Positions 24,203-32,730 of a stretch of 36,317 bases of DNA are shown here, piece after piece. The notes under the pieces were generated by a model, which saw only the letters and a list, made by a program, of their open reading frames with translations, had not been told where the DNA came from and searched no databases. Source of the stretch: Streptomyces apricus (lineage in GTDB: Bacteria; Actinomycetota; Actinomycetes; Streptomycetales; Streptomycetaceae); contig NZ_VDFC01000047.1 of assembly GCF_008369065.1 (NCBI RefSeq), positions 562,901 through 599,217 of the forward strand, in the 5' to 3' direction. Made by a program: the position numbers and the translations under genes. Positions within the stretch are counted from its first letter, which is position 1; every line of letters starts with the position of its first letter.

Positions 24203-24349
24203 CGTTGTCTCCGGAGCTGCAAAAGGAATGGTCGGGGTGGTTCCGTCACCCTAAGCCCCCTACTGGGCGTGCACACCGCGTCGAGATTGGCCGACCGTCT
24301 GTACGGGGCATGGAAGTGGTGTACGGCTACAAGGAGGTGGCGGCTTCGG

Positions 24350-25366
24350 ATGTCGAGCTTGTCGAGGGCGAGGGTGGCACGGCGGATCGCGGCCGGCGCG
24401 GCGTACGGCGGCGGCGGGATCGGGCTGCTGGGCGCGGCGACGGTCGGGCTGGTCCTGGCCGAGGTGCAGTTGGCGAAGCGGCAGGTGAGCCACGGGCACA
24501 GTCCCCACCCGCCGAGCGCGGACGGCCTGTACGGGTACGCGTACGCCGGTCCTGAGGAACCGTTGCGCCTGACGATGCTCGGTGACTCGACGGCGGCGGG
24601 GCAGGGCGTGCACCGGGCCCGCCAGACACCGGGCGCGCTGCTCGCGTCCGGGCTCGCGGCGGTGGCGGAGCGGCCGGTGCGGCTGCGGAACGTGGCGCTG
24701 CCCGGTGCCCAGTCGGACGACCTGGACCGCCAGGTCGTGCTCGCCCTGAACGACCCGGACGGGGCGCCCGAGGTCTGCGTGATCATGATCGGCGCGAACG
24801 ACGTGACGCACCGGATGCCGCCGACGCGGTCGGTGCGCCACCTGTCGGCGGCGGTGCGCAGGCTGCGTACCGCCGGGGCCGAGGTGGTCGTCGGCACCTG
24901 TCCCGACCTCGGCACCATCGAGCCGGTGCAGCAGCCCCTGCGGTGGATCGCCAAGCGGGCCTCGCGGCAGCTGGCGGCGGCGCAGACGATCGGCACGGTC
25001 GAGCAGGGCGGGCGGACGGTGTCGCTCGGCGACCTGCTGGGACCCGAGTTCGCGGCGAACCCGCGGGAGCTGTTCGGACCGGACAGCTACCACCCCTCGG
25101 CGGAGGGGTACGCGACCGCGGCGATGGCCGTGCTGCCGACGGTGTGCGCGGCGCTGGGGCTGTGGCCGGCGGAGGAGGAGCGGCCGGACGTCTCCCGGCG
25201 GGAGGGGTTCCTGCCGGTGGCCCGGGCGGCCGCGGAGGCGGCGTCGGAGCCGGGTACGGAGGTGGCGGCCGCGATGCCCACCGGGCCGAGGGGGCCTTGG
25301 GCCCTCCTCAAGCGGCGCCGGCGCCGGCGCGTCCCGGCGTCGGACCCGGCCCCGACATCCGCCTGA
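24350..25366 (+). CDS. SGNH/GDSL-family hydrolase, membrane-anchored
   Basis: A serine esterase/lipase-type enzyme. The nucleophile is S80 in LGDSTAAGQG, block III is GAND (N150), and the D245/H248 pair lies in PDSYHPSAEG. A hydrophobic segment at about residues 14-37 (AGAAYGGGGIGLLGAATVGLVLAEV) suggests export or anchoring. The Arg-rich C-terminal tail is unusual. ATG at 24350 has AAGGAGG 12 nt upstream; the frame is open far upstream but that region reads against the cbs gene. Substrate unknown. Confidence 0.85.
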   Translation: MSSLSRARVARRIAAGAAYGGGGIGLLGAATVGLVLAEVQLAKRQVSHGHSPHPPSADGLYGYAYAGPEEPLRLTMLGDSTAAGQGVHRARQTPGALLASGLAAVAERPVRLRNVALPGAQSDDLDRQVVLALNDPDGAPEVCVIMIGANDVTHRMPPTRSVRHLSAAVRRLRTAGAEVVVGTCPDLGTIEPVQQPLRWIAKRASRQLAAAQTIGTVEQGGRTVSLGDLLGPEFAANPRELFGPDSYHPSAEGYATAAMAVLPTVCAALGLWPAEEERPDVSRREGFLPVARAAAEAASEPGTEVAAAMPTGPRGPWALLKRRRRRRVPASDPAPTSA

Positions 25367-25405
25367 CCGTCACCGCTTCGGGGGCTCCGCCCCCGGGCCC
25401 CCGTT

Positions 25406-25453
25406 GCGCAGTTCCCCGCGCCCCTAGGTACCCAGGGGCGCGGGGAACTGCGC
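25406..25453. repeat. Streptomyces intergenic palindrome (copy 1)
   Basis: GCGCAGTTCCCCGCGCCCCT (25406-25425) and its exact complement (25434-25453) with an 8-nt loop. The same 20-bp arm recurs at 32561-32635. It probably acts as a terminator-like hairpin after the SGNH gene. Such elements are common in Streptomyces intergenic DNA. Confidence 0.85.
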
Positions 25454-25599
25454 GATCAGCCCCCACCGGACCCGCAGCCGACCAAGAACCCGCGGAGCAA
25501 AAAGCAAGCGCTTGGAAAGGGCGGTCCGCGTCACACGCCCATACGGGTAACTTCCCCCACAGGTCCGCCCACACCCCCGCAACGCCCATGGAGCCGCAG

Positions 25600-26820
25600 A
25601 TGCCCGAAGCAGTGATCGTCTCGACCGCCCGCTCCCCCATCGGCCGCGCGTTCAAGGGCTCCCTCAAGGACCTGCGGCCCGACGACCTCACCGCCACGAT
25701 CATCCAGGCGGCCCTCGACAAGGTCCCGGAGCTGGACCCGAAGGACATCGAGGACCTGATGCTCGGCTGCGGCCTGCCCGGCGGCGAGCAGGGCAACAAC
25801 CTCGGCCGCATCGTCGCCGTGCAGATGGGGATGGACCACCTCCCCGGCTGCACGATCACCCGCTACTGCTCCTCCTCGCTCCAGACGACCCGCATGGCCC
25901 TGCACGCCATCAAGGCCGGCGAGGGCGACGTCTTCATCTCGGCGGGCGTGGAGCTGGTCTCCCGGTTCACCAAGGGCAACAGCGACAGCCTCCCGGACAC
26001 GCATAACCCGTTCTTCGCGGAGGCCGAGGCCCGCACCGCGGAGGTCGCCGCCAGCGAGGGCGCCTCCTGGCACGACCCGCGCGAGGACGGCCTCGTCCCG
26101 GACGCGTACATCGCGATGGGCCAGACCGCGGAGAACCTCGCCCGGATCAAGGGCGTCACCCGCCAGGACATGGACGAGTTCGGCGTCCGCTCGCAGAACC
26201 TCGCCGAGGGGGCCATCAAGAACGGCTTCTGGGAGCGCGAGATCACCCCGGTGACCACCCCGGACGGCACGGTCGTCAGCAAGGACGACGGCCCGCGCGC
26301 CGGCGTCACGCTGGACGGCGTGGCGGGTCTCAAGCCCGTCTTCCGCCCCGACGGCATGGTCACGGCCGGCAACTGCTGCCCGCTGAACGACGGCGCCGCC
26401 GCCCTGGTGATCATGTCCGACACGAAGGCCCGCGAGCTCGGCCTGACCCCGCTGGCCCGGATCGTGTCGACCGGCGTCACCGGCCTCTCCCCCGAGATCA
26501 TGGGCCTGGGCCCGGTCGAGGCGTCGAAGCAGGCCCTCTCCCGCGCCGGTCTGACCGTCGGCGACATCGACCTCTTCGAGATCAACGAGGCGTTCGCGGC
26601 CCAGGTGATCCCCTCCTACCGCGACCTGGAGATCCCGCTGGAGAAGCTGAACGTGAACGGCGGCGCGATCGCCGTCGGCCACCCCTTCGGCATGACCGGC
26701 GCCCGCATCACCGGCACTCTGATCAACTCCCTCCAGTTCCACGACAAGCAGTTCGGCCTGGAGACGATGTGCGTGGGCGGCGGCCAGGGCATGGCGATGG
26801 TCATCGAGCGCCTGAGCTAG
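25600..26820 (+). CDS. Acetyl-CoA acyltransferase (thiolase)
   Basis: A thiolase, acting in fatty-acid degradation or acetoacetyl-CoA formation. The nucleophile is C90 in [14 protein letters not shown], the general-base region is [10 protein letters not shown] with H361, and the second active-site cysteine is C391 in [16 protein letters not shown] is the conserved loop. ATG at 25600 has GGAG at 25590-25593, a better start than ATG 25588. It is 406 aa, normal for the family. Whether it is biosynthetic or degradative is not decided by sequence. Confidence 0.92.
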   Translation: MPEAVIVSTARSPIGRAFKGSLKDLRPDDLTATIIQAALDKVPELDPKDIEDLMLGCGLPGGEQGNNLGRIVAVQMGMDHLPGCTITRYCSSSLQTTRMALHAIKAGEGDVFISAGVELVSRFTKGNSDSLPDTHNPFFAEAEARTAEVAASEGASWHDPREDGLVPDAYIAMGQTAENLARIKGVTRQDMDEFGVRSQNLAEGAIKNGFWEREITPVTTPDGTVVSKDDGPRAGVTLDGVAGLKPVFRPDGMVTAGNCCPLNDGAAALVIMSDTKARELGLTPLARIVSTGVTGLSPEIMGLGPVEASKQALSRAGLTVGDIDLFEINEAFAAQVIPSYRDLEIPLEKLNVNGGAIAVGHPFGMTGARITGTLINSLQFHDKQFGLETMCVGGGQGMAMVIERLS

Positions 26821-26872
26821 CCCCGAAGCACGCTCGCAGTGACCGCAGTTGAACTCAGCGTGAACGAAGCGG

Positions 26873-26903
26873 CCCGGAGTCCCGTCCCGAACGGGGCTCC
26901 GGG
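26873..26903. terminator. Hairpin terminator after the thiolase gene
   Basis: CCCGGAGTCCCGT (26873-26885) pairs with ACGGGGCTCCGGG (26891-26903), 12 Watson-Crick pairs and one G-T, loop CCCGA. It lies 53 bp after the stop and is followed by TCGTTCT. Confidence 0.7.
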
Positions 26904-27103
26904 TCGTTCTGCGACCGAATCTCCCCCAGAATGTGACCTAAGTCCTTTCGACAAGGGATCCGCGCAGGTCAGGACCACCGAACAGATGGACGTCAGGGCT
27001 AAAGTCCTGTCCCTTTCGTGACGTTACGCACTGACACTCGGTTAGTCCGCCCTTCAAGCTGATGTAGGAAGTCGGGGGTCGACTTTGAACCGGGAGTACG
27101 TCA

Positions 27104-27892
27104 GTGAGCACCACGTTCCTCGCTCTGCTGCTCGCCACAGCCACCACCACGGCCGTGGGCGTCGCCGTTCTGCGCACCCTGCTGGCGCTGCGCCGCCAGG
27201 TGGCCGCCCTGCACACCGAGCTGACCGAGAGCCGCGCCGCCGCGCACGGCCTCGTACCGGCGGCCCGCGCCGCCGCCGACACCGACGAGATACGCGTGGC
27301 CGTCGCCGAGGCCCTCGCCGAGGAGCGGGAGCGCGAGCTGGCCGAGGCCCGCGCGTTCTGGGCCGCCCAGGAGGCACGCGACGCCGGGGACGCGCCGACC
27401 CTGCTCGGCCTGCCCGACAGCGAGCTGTTCCTGCCGCGCCAGTCGGACTTCGCCGGCCTGGAGCACCTGGAGCCGGTGACCGAGCCGCCCGCCGACGCCG
27501 ACGAGTTCGCCGGGGACTCCCCCGAACTGGCCGCGGCCCGCCGGCGCCACCCCTCGCACCCGGACTTCGTCCCGGTCCAGTCCCCCGTGGTCGACGACCA
27601 CGAACGCACGGTCGCCTGCCTGGAGGAACTGGCCGGCTCGCGCACGGAGTTGACGGACGTGCGGCCCGGTCCGCTCGGCACCCTGGACGTCTACGTCTTC
27701 GCCGACGGCACCACCCTGTGCATGACCCCGGGCCACCGCGAGACCGCGGAACGCCTGGCCGAGTCCCTGCGCGCCGGCCACCCGCCCGTCCTGCTCGGCG
27801 GCTCGGGCGTCTCGGGCGCGTACGCCCTGACCTTCTCCTGCGGCCAGGAGAGCGTCTACGTGCTGGCGGACCGGGTCATCGCCTCGCTGTAG
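27104..27892 (+). CDS. Membrane-anchored coiled-coil protein, unknown function
   Basis: A 262-aa protein. It has an N-terminal membrane anchor (STTFLALLLATATTTAVGVAVLRTLLAL, residues 2-29), then a coiled coil with Ala/Glu/Arg heptads to about residue 90. Next come an acidic linker and a globular C-terminal domain (LGTLDVYVFADGTTLCMTPGHRETAERL, GVSGAYALTFSCGQESVYVLADRVI). GTG at 27104 has CGGGAG just upstream. No motif of known function. A cell-envelope role is possible. Confidence 0.7.
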   Translation: MSTTFLALLLATATTTAVGVAVLRTLLALRRQVAALHTELTESRAAAHGLVPAARAAADTDEIRVAVAEALAEERERELAEARAFWAAQEARDAGDAPTLLGLPDSELFLPRQSDFAGLEHLEPVTEPPADADEFAGDSPELAAARRRHPSHPDFVPVQSPVVDDHERTVACLEELAGSRTELTDVRPGPLGTLDVYVFADGTTLCMTPGHRETAERLAESLRAGHPPVLLGGSGVSGAYALTFSCGQESVYVLADRVIASL

Positions 27893-27912
27893 GCCTGCTG
27901 CGGGCCCGCCCC

Positions 27913-27938
27913 GCGTCCGTCCGCACGCGGCCGGACGC
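27913..27938. terminator. Weak hairpin between convergent genes
   Basis: GCGTCCG (27913-27919) pairs with CGGACGC (27932-27938) around a 12-nt loop. It lies in the 51-bp gap between two convergent genes, so it may end transcription both ways. Short stem, low confidence. Confidence 0.4.
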
Positions 27939-27943
27939 CCGGA

Positions 27944-28255
27944 TCAGACGCCCGCCCTCTTCTGCGCCTCCTCCACGAGCACCAGGGCCTCCGCCAGTTC
28001 CGCCTCGGTCCTCAGGACGAGTGCCAGGTCGTGGACGGCCACCGTGATCTGGTCCGCCGACGCGAACATGCCCGCGTCCGGCATCTCCCGGGGCACCCCC
28101 TCGGGGTCCTCGATCCGCTGGGCACGCAGTGCCAACTCCCTGGCCAGGGCCAACGCCTCGGCCGCCGCACCTCGTTGCAGCCGGCTCTGCGGCGCGGCCC
28201 GCAGCCGGTCGGCGAAGTGGTCGACGGCACGGGTCAGCGGTGTCGTATCAAGCAC
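27944..28255 (-). CDS. Small helical protein, unknown function
   Basis: 103 aa, start ATG at 28255. Almost entirely helical: LTRAVDHFADRLRAAPQSRLQRGAAAEALALARELALRAQRI, then ADQITVAVHDLALVLRTEAELAEALVLVEEAQKRAGV. No motif recognised. The codon use and the acidic helical pattern look genuine. Confidence 0.6.
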   Translation of the reverse strand: MLDTTPLTRAVDHFADRLRAAPQSRLQRGAAAEALALARELALRAQRIEDPEGVPREMPDAGMFASADQITVAVHDLALVLRTEAELAEALVLVEEAQKRAGV

Positions 28256-28359
28256 GTCGCGAGACTACGCGTAGCAACCGGGCTGTTGCCAACGACCGAA
28301 CGCTCAGGCACGGTGGCGTGAAGGACCGGCTTACATCCCCTTTGCGTCCGGAGGCGCCG

Positions 28360-28590
28360 ATGTCCCAAGTCTTCTCCGCGGAGACCCATCGCAACCTGCT
28401 CGCCCGCATCCCCCACTGCACCGGCCGTGAGATCTCCGACTGGCTGCGCACCGTCGACGAAGGCCCCGCTCTCCACCGCTTCGAGGAGAAGGTCAGCTGG
28501 CTCCGCGCCGAGCACGACCTCGCGTACGGCCACGCCAAGGCGATCATCCACGAGTACGACCTGAGGAGGGCGGCGCGCAACCTGCGCTGA
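28360..28590 (+). CDS. DUF4287-like small protein
   Basis: 76 aa: ETHRNLLARIPHCTGREISDWLRTVDEGPALHRFEEKVSWLRAEHDLAYGHAKAIIHEYDLRRA. The pattern (HxxLLxxIPxxTGR, then WLR.EH.L.YGHAxAI) is that of DUF4287 proteins, function unknown. ATG at 28360 has GGAGG at 28350-28354. A strong terminator follows. Confidence 0.75.
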   Translation: MSQVFSAETHRNLLARIPHCTGREISDWLRTVDEGPALHRFEEKVSWLRAEHDLAYGHAKAIIHEYDLRRAARNLR

Positions 28591-28620
28591 GCGCTCCTCC
28601 GCTCCGGCACCGAAGAAGGA

Positions 28621-28658
28621 CGAAGGGCCCCGCGAACCGTGGTTCGCGGGGCCCTTCG
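28621..28658. terminator. Bidirectional terminator
   Basis: An 18-bp perfect stem, CGAAGGGCCCCGCGAACC (28621-28638) with its complement (28641-28658), loop GT. It lies between the convergent DUF4287-like and Bax inhibitor genes. Confidence 0.85.
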
Positions 28659-28701
28659 CACCGGACGGTCGCCGGGCCCGCGGGGGCCCGGCGCGGTGCT
28701 G

Positions 28702-29607
28702 CTAGTCGTTGCCGCTGAAGATGGCGACCAGCCGCAGCATTTCGAGGTAGATCCAGACGAGGCTCATGGTCAGGCCGAACGCGGCCAGCCAGGACTCGTC
28801 ACGCGGCGCGCCGTAGGCGATGCCGTCCTCGATCTGCTTGAAGTCCAGCGTCAGGAAGAAGGCACCCAGGACGATCGCCAGGATGCCGACGATCGCGCCC
28901 AGCGGGCCCATGCTGCGCAGACCGCCGTCGTCGGCGACGCCGAAGACGACCAGCAGCAGGTTGACCGCCATGACCAGCACGAAGGCGATCGCGATGGCCA
29001 TACCGATGCGCGCGTACCGGGCGGTGACGCGGATCCAGCCCGCCCGGTAGACGAGCAGGGTGGCGCCGGAGACGGCCAGCGTGCCGAGCACCGCCTGGAA
29101 GGGCGCGCCGGACCACCGGCTGTTGAACATCTCGCTGATCACGCCGAGGAAGACGCCCTCGAAGGCGGCGTACGCCAGGATCAGCGCGGGCGAGGCCTTG
29201 CGCTTGAAGGCCTGGACCAGTGCGAAGACCATGGCGATGAGCGCCGCGCCGATGGCCAGGCCGTAGCTGCTCGACGAGACCGGCAGCAGGGCCCAGGCGA
29301 GAACGGCACCGACGGTGACGGTCCCGAGGGTCATGGCGGTCCGCGTGACGACGTCGTCCATCGTCATGCGGCCGGCGGCGGACGGGGCCTGCGGCGGTGC
29401 GCCGTGCTGCAGGTCCTGCTGGGCGTACGGATTCTGAGCGTAAGGATTCTGCGCGTACGGGTTACCGCCCTGCGGGGCGCCCTGTGCGTAAGGGTTTCCC
29501 TGCGTCCCGACAGCGGGGCCCCCGGCCTGCGGCGCCGCGTTGAACCCCGCGTAGCCGTTGTCGCGGCTGAATCCCCGTCGCGAGAAGACCGGGTTGCTGC
29601 TCCTCAT
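28702..29607 (-). CDS. Bax inhibitor-1/YccA family membrane protein
   Basis: 301 aa. About seven membrane segments span residues 95-300 (TAMTLGTVTVGAVLAWALLP, YGLAIGAALIAMVFALVQAF and later helices, ending LAAFGLTMSLVWIYLEMLRLVAIF). This family forms ion leak or regulatory membrane proteins. The N-terminal tail of about 90 residues is soluble, rich in Gly/Gln/Pro, with NPYAQ repeated. ATG at 29607 has AGGAG just upstream. Confidence 0.88.
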   Translation of the reverse strand: MRSSNPVFSRRGFSRDNGYAGFNAAPQAGGPAVGTQGNPYAQGAPQGGNPYAQNPYAQNPYAQQDLQHGAPPQAPSAAGRMTMDDVVTRTAMTLGTVTVGAVLAWALLPVSSSSYGLAIGAALIAMVFALVQAFKRKASPALILAYAAFEGVFLGVISEMFNSRWSGAPFQAVLGTLAVSGATLLVYRAGWIRVTARYARIGMAIAIAFVLVMAVNLLLVVFGVADDGGLRSMGPLGAIVGILAIVLGAFFLTLDFKQIEDGIAYGAPRDESWLAAFGLTMSLVWIYLEMLRLVAIFSGND

Positions 29608-29814
29608 TTCACTCCTCCATGGCCACCCTGCGTGGCCTTGGCTCAAGAGTAATGGGTAGGCAAAAGAATGCATCTAGTGCCTGGGGAGGATCTTTCCCCT
29701 CTTGTGACCGGGAACACCGGTTCTCACCCCGGCATTCCCCGCACCCGTAGAACGCCGGTACGTACCGGTCCGGTTCCCCCGGCGGTGTCCTTTCACTCCA
29801 GGACGGGGCCCGCG

Positions 29815-30990
29815 TCACTCCAGGAGGAAGCCCGTGTAGGCCTCGGCGAGGTCCTGCTCGGCGGCGCGCGAGGAGGCGAGCCGTTCGAGCCGGGCCAGCT
29901 GGATCCGGTCCTCGAAGGGCGTCGCGCCGGGTGCGCGGTGCAGCATGGCCGTCATCTCGTACGAGAACCGCTCGGCCTGCCAGACCCGGCGCAGGCAGGT
30001 CGGCGAGTAGGCGTCGAGCAGGTCGTCGGAGCCGGTGGCGGCCTGGTGGGCCAGCGCCCGCGCGAAGGTCACCACGTCGCCGACCGCGAGGTTCAGCCCC
30101 TTGGCGCCCGTGGGCGGCACGATGTGGGCGGCGTCCCCGGCCAGGAAAAGCCGCCCGTACCGCATCGGCTCGTGCACGTGGCTGCGCATGGGCGTGACGG
30201 ACTTGGCGGTGATCGGCCCCCGCTCCAGCCGCCAGTCGTCGGCCGTCTCGAACCGGCGCTCCAGCTCGTCCCAGATCTCCCCGTCGCTCCACGCCGCGGC
30301 GTCCGTCTCCGCCGGCACCTGGAGGTAGAGCCGCGAGACGACGGGCGAGCGCATGGACAGCAGGGCGAAACCGCGCTCGTGCCGGGCGTAGACGAGCTCG
30401 TCGTGCGAGGGGGGCACGTCGGCGAGGATCCCCAGCCACCCGAACGGGTACGTCCGCTCGTAGACCCGGGTGAGCTCCTCGGGGATCGCGCGGCGGGCCA
30501 CGCCGTAGGAGCCGTCGCACCCGACGACGTACGCGCACTCCAGCACCTCCTCGCGCCCTTCGCGGCGGAACCGGACCCGGGGACTGTCGGTGTCTGCGCC
30601 CTCCACGGCCAGCGCCTCCGCCCCGAAGAGCAGCGGTCCGCCCTCCTTGAGCTGGAGCGCGATGAGGTCCTTGCACACCTCGGTCTGGGCGTAGACCATG
30701 ACGGACCGGCCGCCGGTGAGGGCGGGGAAGTCGACCCGGTGGCGCCGGCGCGCGAACCTCAGCTCGATGCCGTCGTGGCGCAGCCCCTCCCGGTCCATGC
30801 GCTCACCGGCACCGGCCGCGCGCAGGACGTCCACGGTCCCCTGCTCCAGGATCCCGGCGCGCTGGCGCTGCTCCACGTACGCGCGGTCGCGGCTCTCCAG
30901 GACGACGGAGTCGATCCCCGCGTTGTGCAGCAGCCTCGCCAGCAGCAGGCCGGCCGGCCCGGCTCCGATGATCCCGACGGTGGTACGCAT
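29815..30990 (-). CDS. pobA: 4-hydroxybenzoate 3-monooxygenase
   Basis: An FAD/NAD(P)H hydroxylase turning 4-hydroxybenzoate into protocatechuate, which feeds the beta-ketoadipate pathway. FAD motifs: GAGPAG (9-14), CDGSYGVARR for the DG motif, and GDAAHIVPPTGAKGLNLAV. RQRAGILEQGTVD and the substrate-loop region fit PobA closely. ATG at 30990 has GAGGG 7 nt upstream, better than GTG 30996. Product 391 aa, as in pseudomonads (394). Confidence 0.93.
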   Translation of the reverse strand: MRTTVGIIGAGPAGLLLARLLHNAGIDSVVLESRDRAYVEQRQRAGILEQGTVDVLRAAGAGERMDREGLRHDGIELRFARRRHRVDFPALTGGRSVMVYAQTEVCKDLIALQLKEGGPLLFGAEALAVEGADTDSPRVRFRREGREEVLECAYVVGCDGSYGVARRAIPEELTRVYERTYPFGWLGILADVPPSHDELVYARHERGFALLSMRSPVVSRLYLQVPAETDAAAWSDGEIWDELERRFETADDWRLERGPITAKSVTPMRSHVHEPMRYGRLFLAGDAAHIVPPTGAKGLNLAVGDVVTFARALAHQAATGSDDLLDAYSPTCLRRVWQAERFSYEMTAMLHRAPGATPFEDRIQLARLERLASSRAAEQDLAEAYTGFLLE

Positions 30991-31012
30991 CGACACGCCC
31001 TCTGTTCGCCCA

Positions 31013-31028
31013 GTGAAGTTTTATTCAC
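31013..31028. promoter_or_regulatory. Inverted repeat upstream of pobA, possible regulator site
   Basis: GTGAA (31013-31017) and TTCAC (31024-31028) with a 6-nt AT-rich spacer, 23 bp before the pobA start. Another TTCAC follows at about 31040. IclR-type regulators often control pobA, but no such gene is in the window. Confidence 0.4.
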
Positions 31029-31168
31029 CATTTCGTTCACGTGAGTCTCCGGCGCACGGAACGCGCTGTCAACGGTCACGCGGTCAAGTATTCAATGAGG
31101 GGTGCACCCTTCACCGGCATACGCAGGGATACACAGGGGTACGCCGGGAAGACGTGAAGTGTCGGAGG

Positions 31169-31252
31169 TGCCCGGAACCGGACTTGAACCGGTACGCCCC
31201 GTCAGGGGCAGCGAGGTTTAAGCTCGCCGTGTCTGCATTCCACCATCCGGGC
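31169..31252 (-). tRNA. bldA: tRNA-Leu, anticodon TAA (bldA)
   Basis: A class II tRNA. The acceptor stem GCCCGGA pairs with TCCGGGC and the discriminator is A. The anticodon stem GCGAG/CTCGC has loop CTTAAAC, so the anticodon is TAA (31218-31220 on the plus strand). The variable arm is GCCCC-TGAC-GGGGC and the T arm ACCGG-TTCAAGT-CCGGT. No CCA is encoded. In Streptomyces the only tRNA reading UUA is bldA, which limits translation of TTA-containing genes to development. That identity rests on the anticodon and is firm. Confidence 0.95.
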
Positions 31253-31717
31253 AGGCCATGGACTCCGCTTCGAGTGCTCCGAGCCTATCGGGACCGCTCC
31301 CCCGAACTTCGGTGGGGCGGCCCGATGTTGTCTTATTTTATTGGAGTCTGAGGGTGCATCAGCCCACGGTATGCGCCATCAGCACATGCCAAATGCCTTT
31401 CGGGGGGCGCCGGACGGCGCCCGGGGAATGACGTGATTTCACCGGCCGAACGGGCAGAACCTGACGAACCGTCGCGGATTCCGCCTCCTGACGCCTTCCG
31501 GGCCGCCCTCCGGGCCGTCTTCCGGGCCGCCTGCCGGGCCGCCCGCCGGGTCCCGTCCTCAGGGGCCGGGGTCATCCCCAGGTATGACGCGCGGCGGCGC
31601 GGTCCGACCGGAGTCTGCCCCCGGAACCGGAACAGCGGCTGACTACACGGCGCGGTGCGGCGCCGACGATGGAAGCAGTCGTCCACTCGTCGCCGTCACC
31701 CCAAGGAGCACCCTCCC
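31253..31717. other. Gene-poor region upstream of bldA and the ABC genes
   Basis: No gene supported. It holds the bldA promoter (minus strand; a TAGGCT -10-like box at 31282-31287 is weak evidence), an AT-rich patch near 31332-31345, and a hairpin GGGCGCCG/CGGCGCCC at 31405-31422. A five-fold 12-bp tandem repeat TTCCGGGCCGCC-like lies at 31496-31555. Small open frames over the repeat encode simple Ala/Arg strings and look accidental. Confidence 0.5.
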
Positions 31718-32488
31718 GTGACCACCACTCCCCTCGCCGAACGGACCACCGCGGTGGCCGCCCGTGCCACGGAACTGTCCAAGGTCTACGGCCAGGGGGA
31801 GACCCAGGTGGTCGCCCTGGACCGGGTCTCCGTCGACTTCCGGCAGGCCGAGTTCACCGCGATCATGGGTCCCTCCGGGTCCGGCAAGTCCACGCTGATG
31901 CACTGTGTCGCGGGGCTGGACAGCTTCTCCTCCGGCTCGGTCCGCATCGGCGAGACCGAGCTCGGCTCCCTCAAGGACAAGCAGCTCACCAAGTTGCGCC
32001 GGGACAAGATCGGCTTCATCTTCCAGGCGTTCAACCTGCTGCCGACGCTGACGGCCCTGGAGAACATCACCCTTCCGATGGACATCGCGGGCCGCAAGCC
32101 GGACAAGCAGTGGCTGGACACGGTGATCGCGATGGTGGGGCTCGCCGACCGGCTCTCGCACCGGCCCTCGCAGCTGTCTGGGGGTCAGCAGCAGCGGGTC
32201 GCCGTGGCCCGGGCGCTGGCGTCCCGCCCGGACATCATCTTCGGCGACGAGCCCACCGGGAACCTGGACTCGCGGTCGGGGGCGGAGGTGCTGGGGTTCC
32301 TGCGGAACTCCGTGCGGGAGCTGGGGCAGACCGTGGTCATGGTGACCCATGACCCGGTCGCGGCGGCGTACGCGGACCGGGTGGTCTTCCTCGCGGACGG
32401 GCGGGTGGTGGACGAGGTGCATGCGCCTACGGCGGATGCGGTGCTGGACCGCATGAAGCGGTTCGACTCCAAGGGCCGCACGAGTTAG
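31718..32488 (+). CDS. ABC transporter ATP-binding protein (MacB/LolD type)
   Basis: 256 aa. Walker A GPSGSGKST, signature LSGGQQQRVAVARAL and Walker B IIFGDEPTGNLDS are complete. NLDSRSG and the Q-loop FIFQAFNLLPTLTALENI are typical of the FtsE/LolD/MacB branch. GTG at 31718 has AAGGAG at 31703-31708. It powers the permease encoded 243 bp downstream; a palindrome separates the two genes. Substrate unknown (lipid, peptide or antibiotic exporters belong here). Confidence 0.92.
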   Translation: MTTTPLAERTTAVAARATELSKVYGQGETQVVALDRVSVDFRQAEFTAIMGPSGSGKSTLMHCVAGLDSFSSGSVRIGETELGSLKDKQLTKLRRDKIGFIFQAFNLLPTLTALENITLPMDIAGRKPDKQWLDTVIAMVGLADRLSHRPSQLSGGQQQRVAVARALASRPDIIFGDEPTGNLDSRSGAEVLGFLRNSVRELGQTVVMVTHDPVAAAYADRVVFLADGRVVDEVHAPTADAVLDRMKRFDSKGRTS

Positions 32489-32560
32489 TGGGGCGCGCCC
32501 CTTCTCTGCCCTCCCTGGGCTGAGCCCGACGCCTGACCTGCGGGCCGGTGGGGGCCGTTC

Positions 32561-32635
32561 GCGCAGTTCCCCGCGCCCCTAAAGGGGCGAAAGCCGGGGC
32601 GCAGCCCCGCTTTCGAGGGGCGCGGGGAACTGCGC
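32561..32635. repeat. Streptomyces intergenic palindrome (copy 2) with nested hairpin
   Basis: The 20-bp arm GCGCAGTTCCCCGCGCCCCT (32561-32580) and its complement (32616-32635) match the repeat at 25406-25453 exactly. The loop carries a second hairpin, CGAAAGC(C)GGGGC/GCCCCGCTTTCG. It lies between the ABC ATPase and permease genes and may reduce read-through. A further partial copy of one arm lies near 32690-32703. Confidence 0.85.
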
Positions 32636-32730
32636 GAGCAACCCCCACCGGGCCCGCACCCGACGCAGCACGCCGGCCCCCGGCTCCTCAGGGGCGCGGG
32701 GAATCCCCACCTACCTGGACTGAGAAGACA

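Noticed and set aside
22493..24349. Long plus-strand open frame joined to the SGNH hydrolase
   Set aside because: It runs antisense to cystathionine beta-synthase, a typical GC-rich shadow frame. The hydrolase begins at 24350.
31433..31642. 69-aa plus-strand and 117-aa minus-strand frames over the 12-bp repeat
   Set aside because: Repeat-driven Ala/Arg strings without a ribosome binding site or domain.
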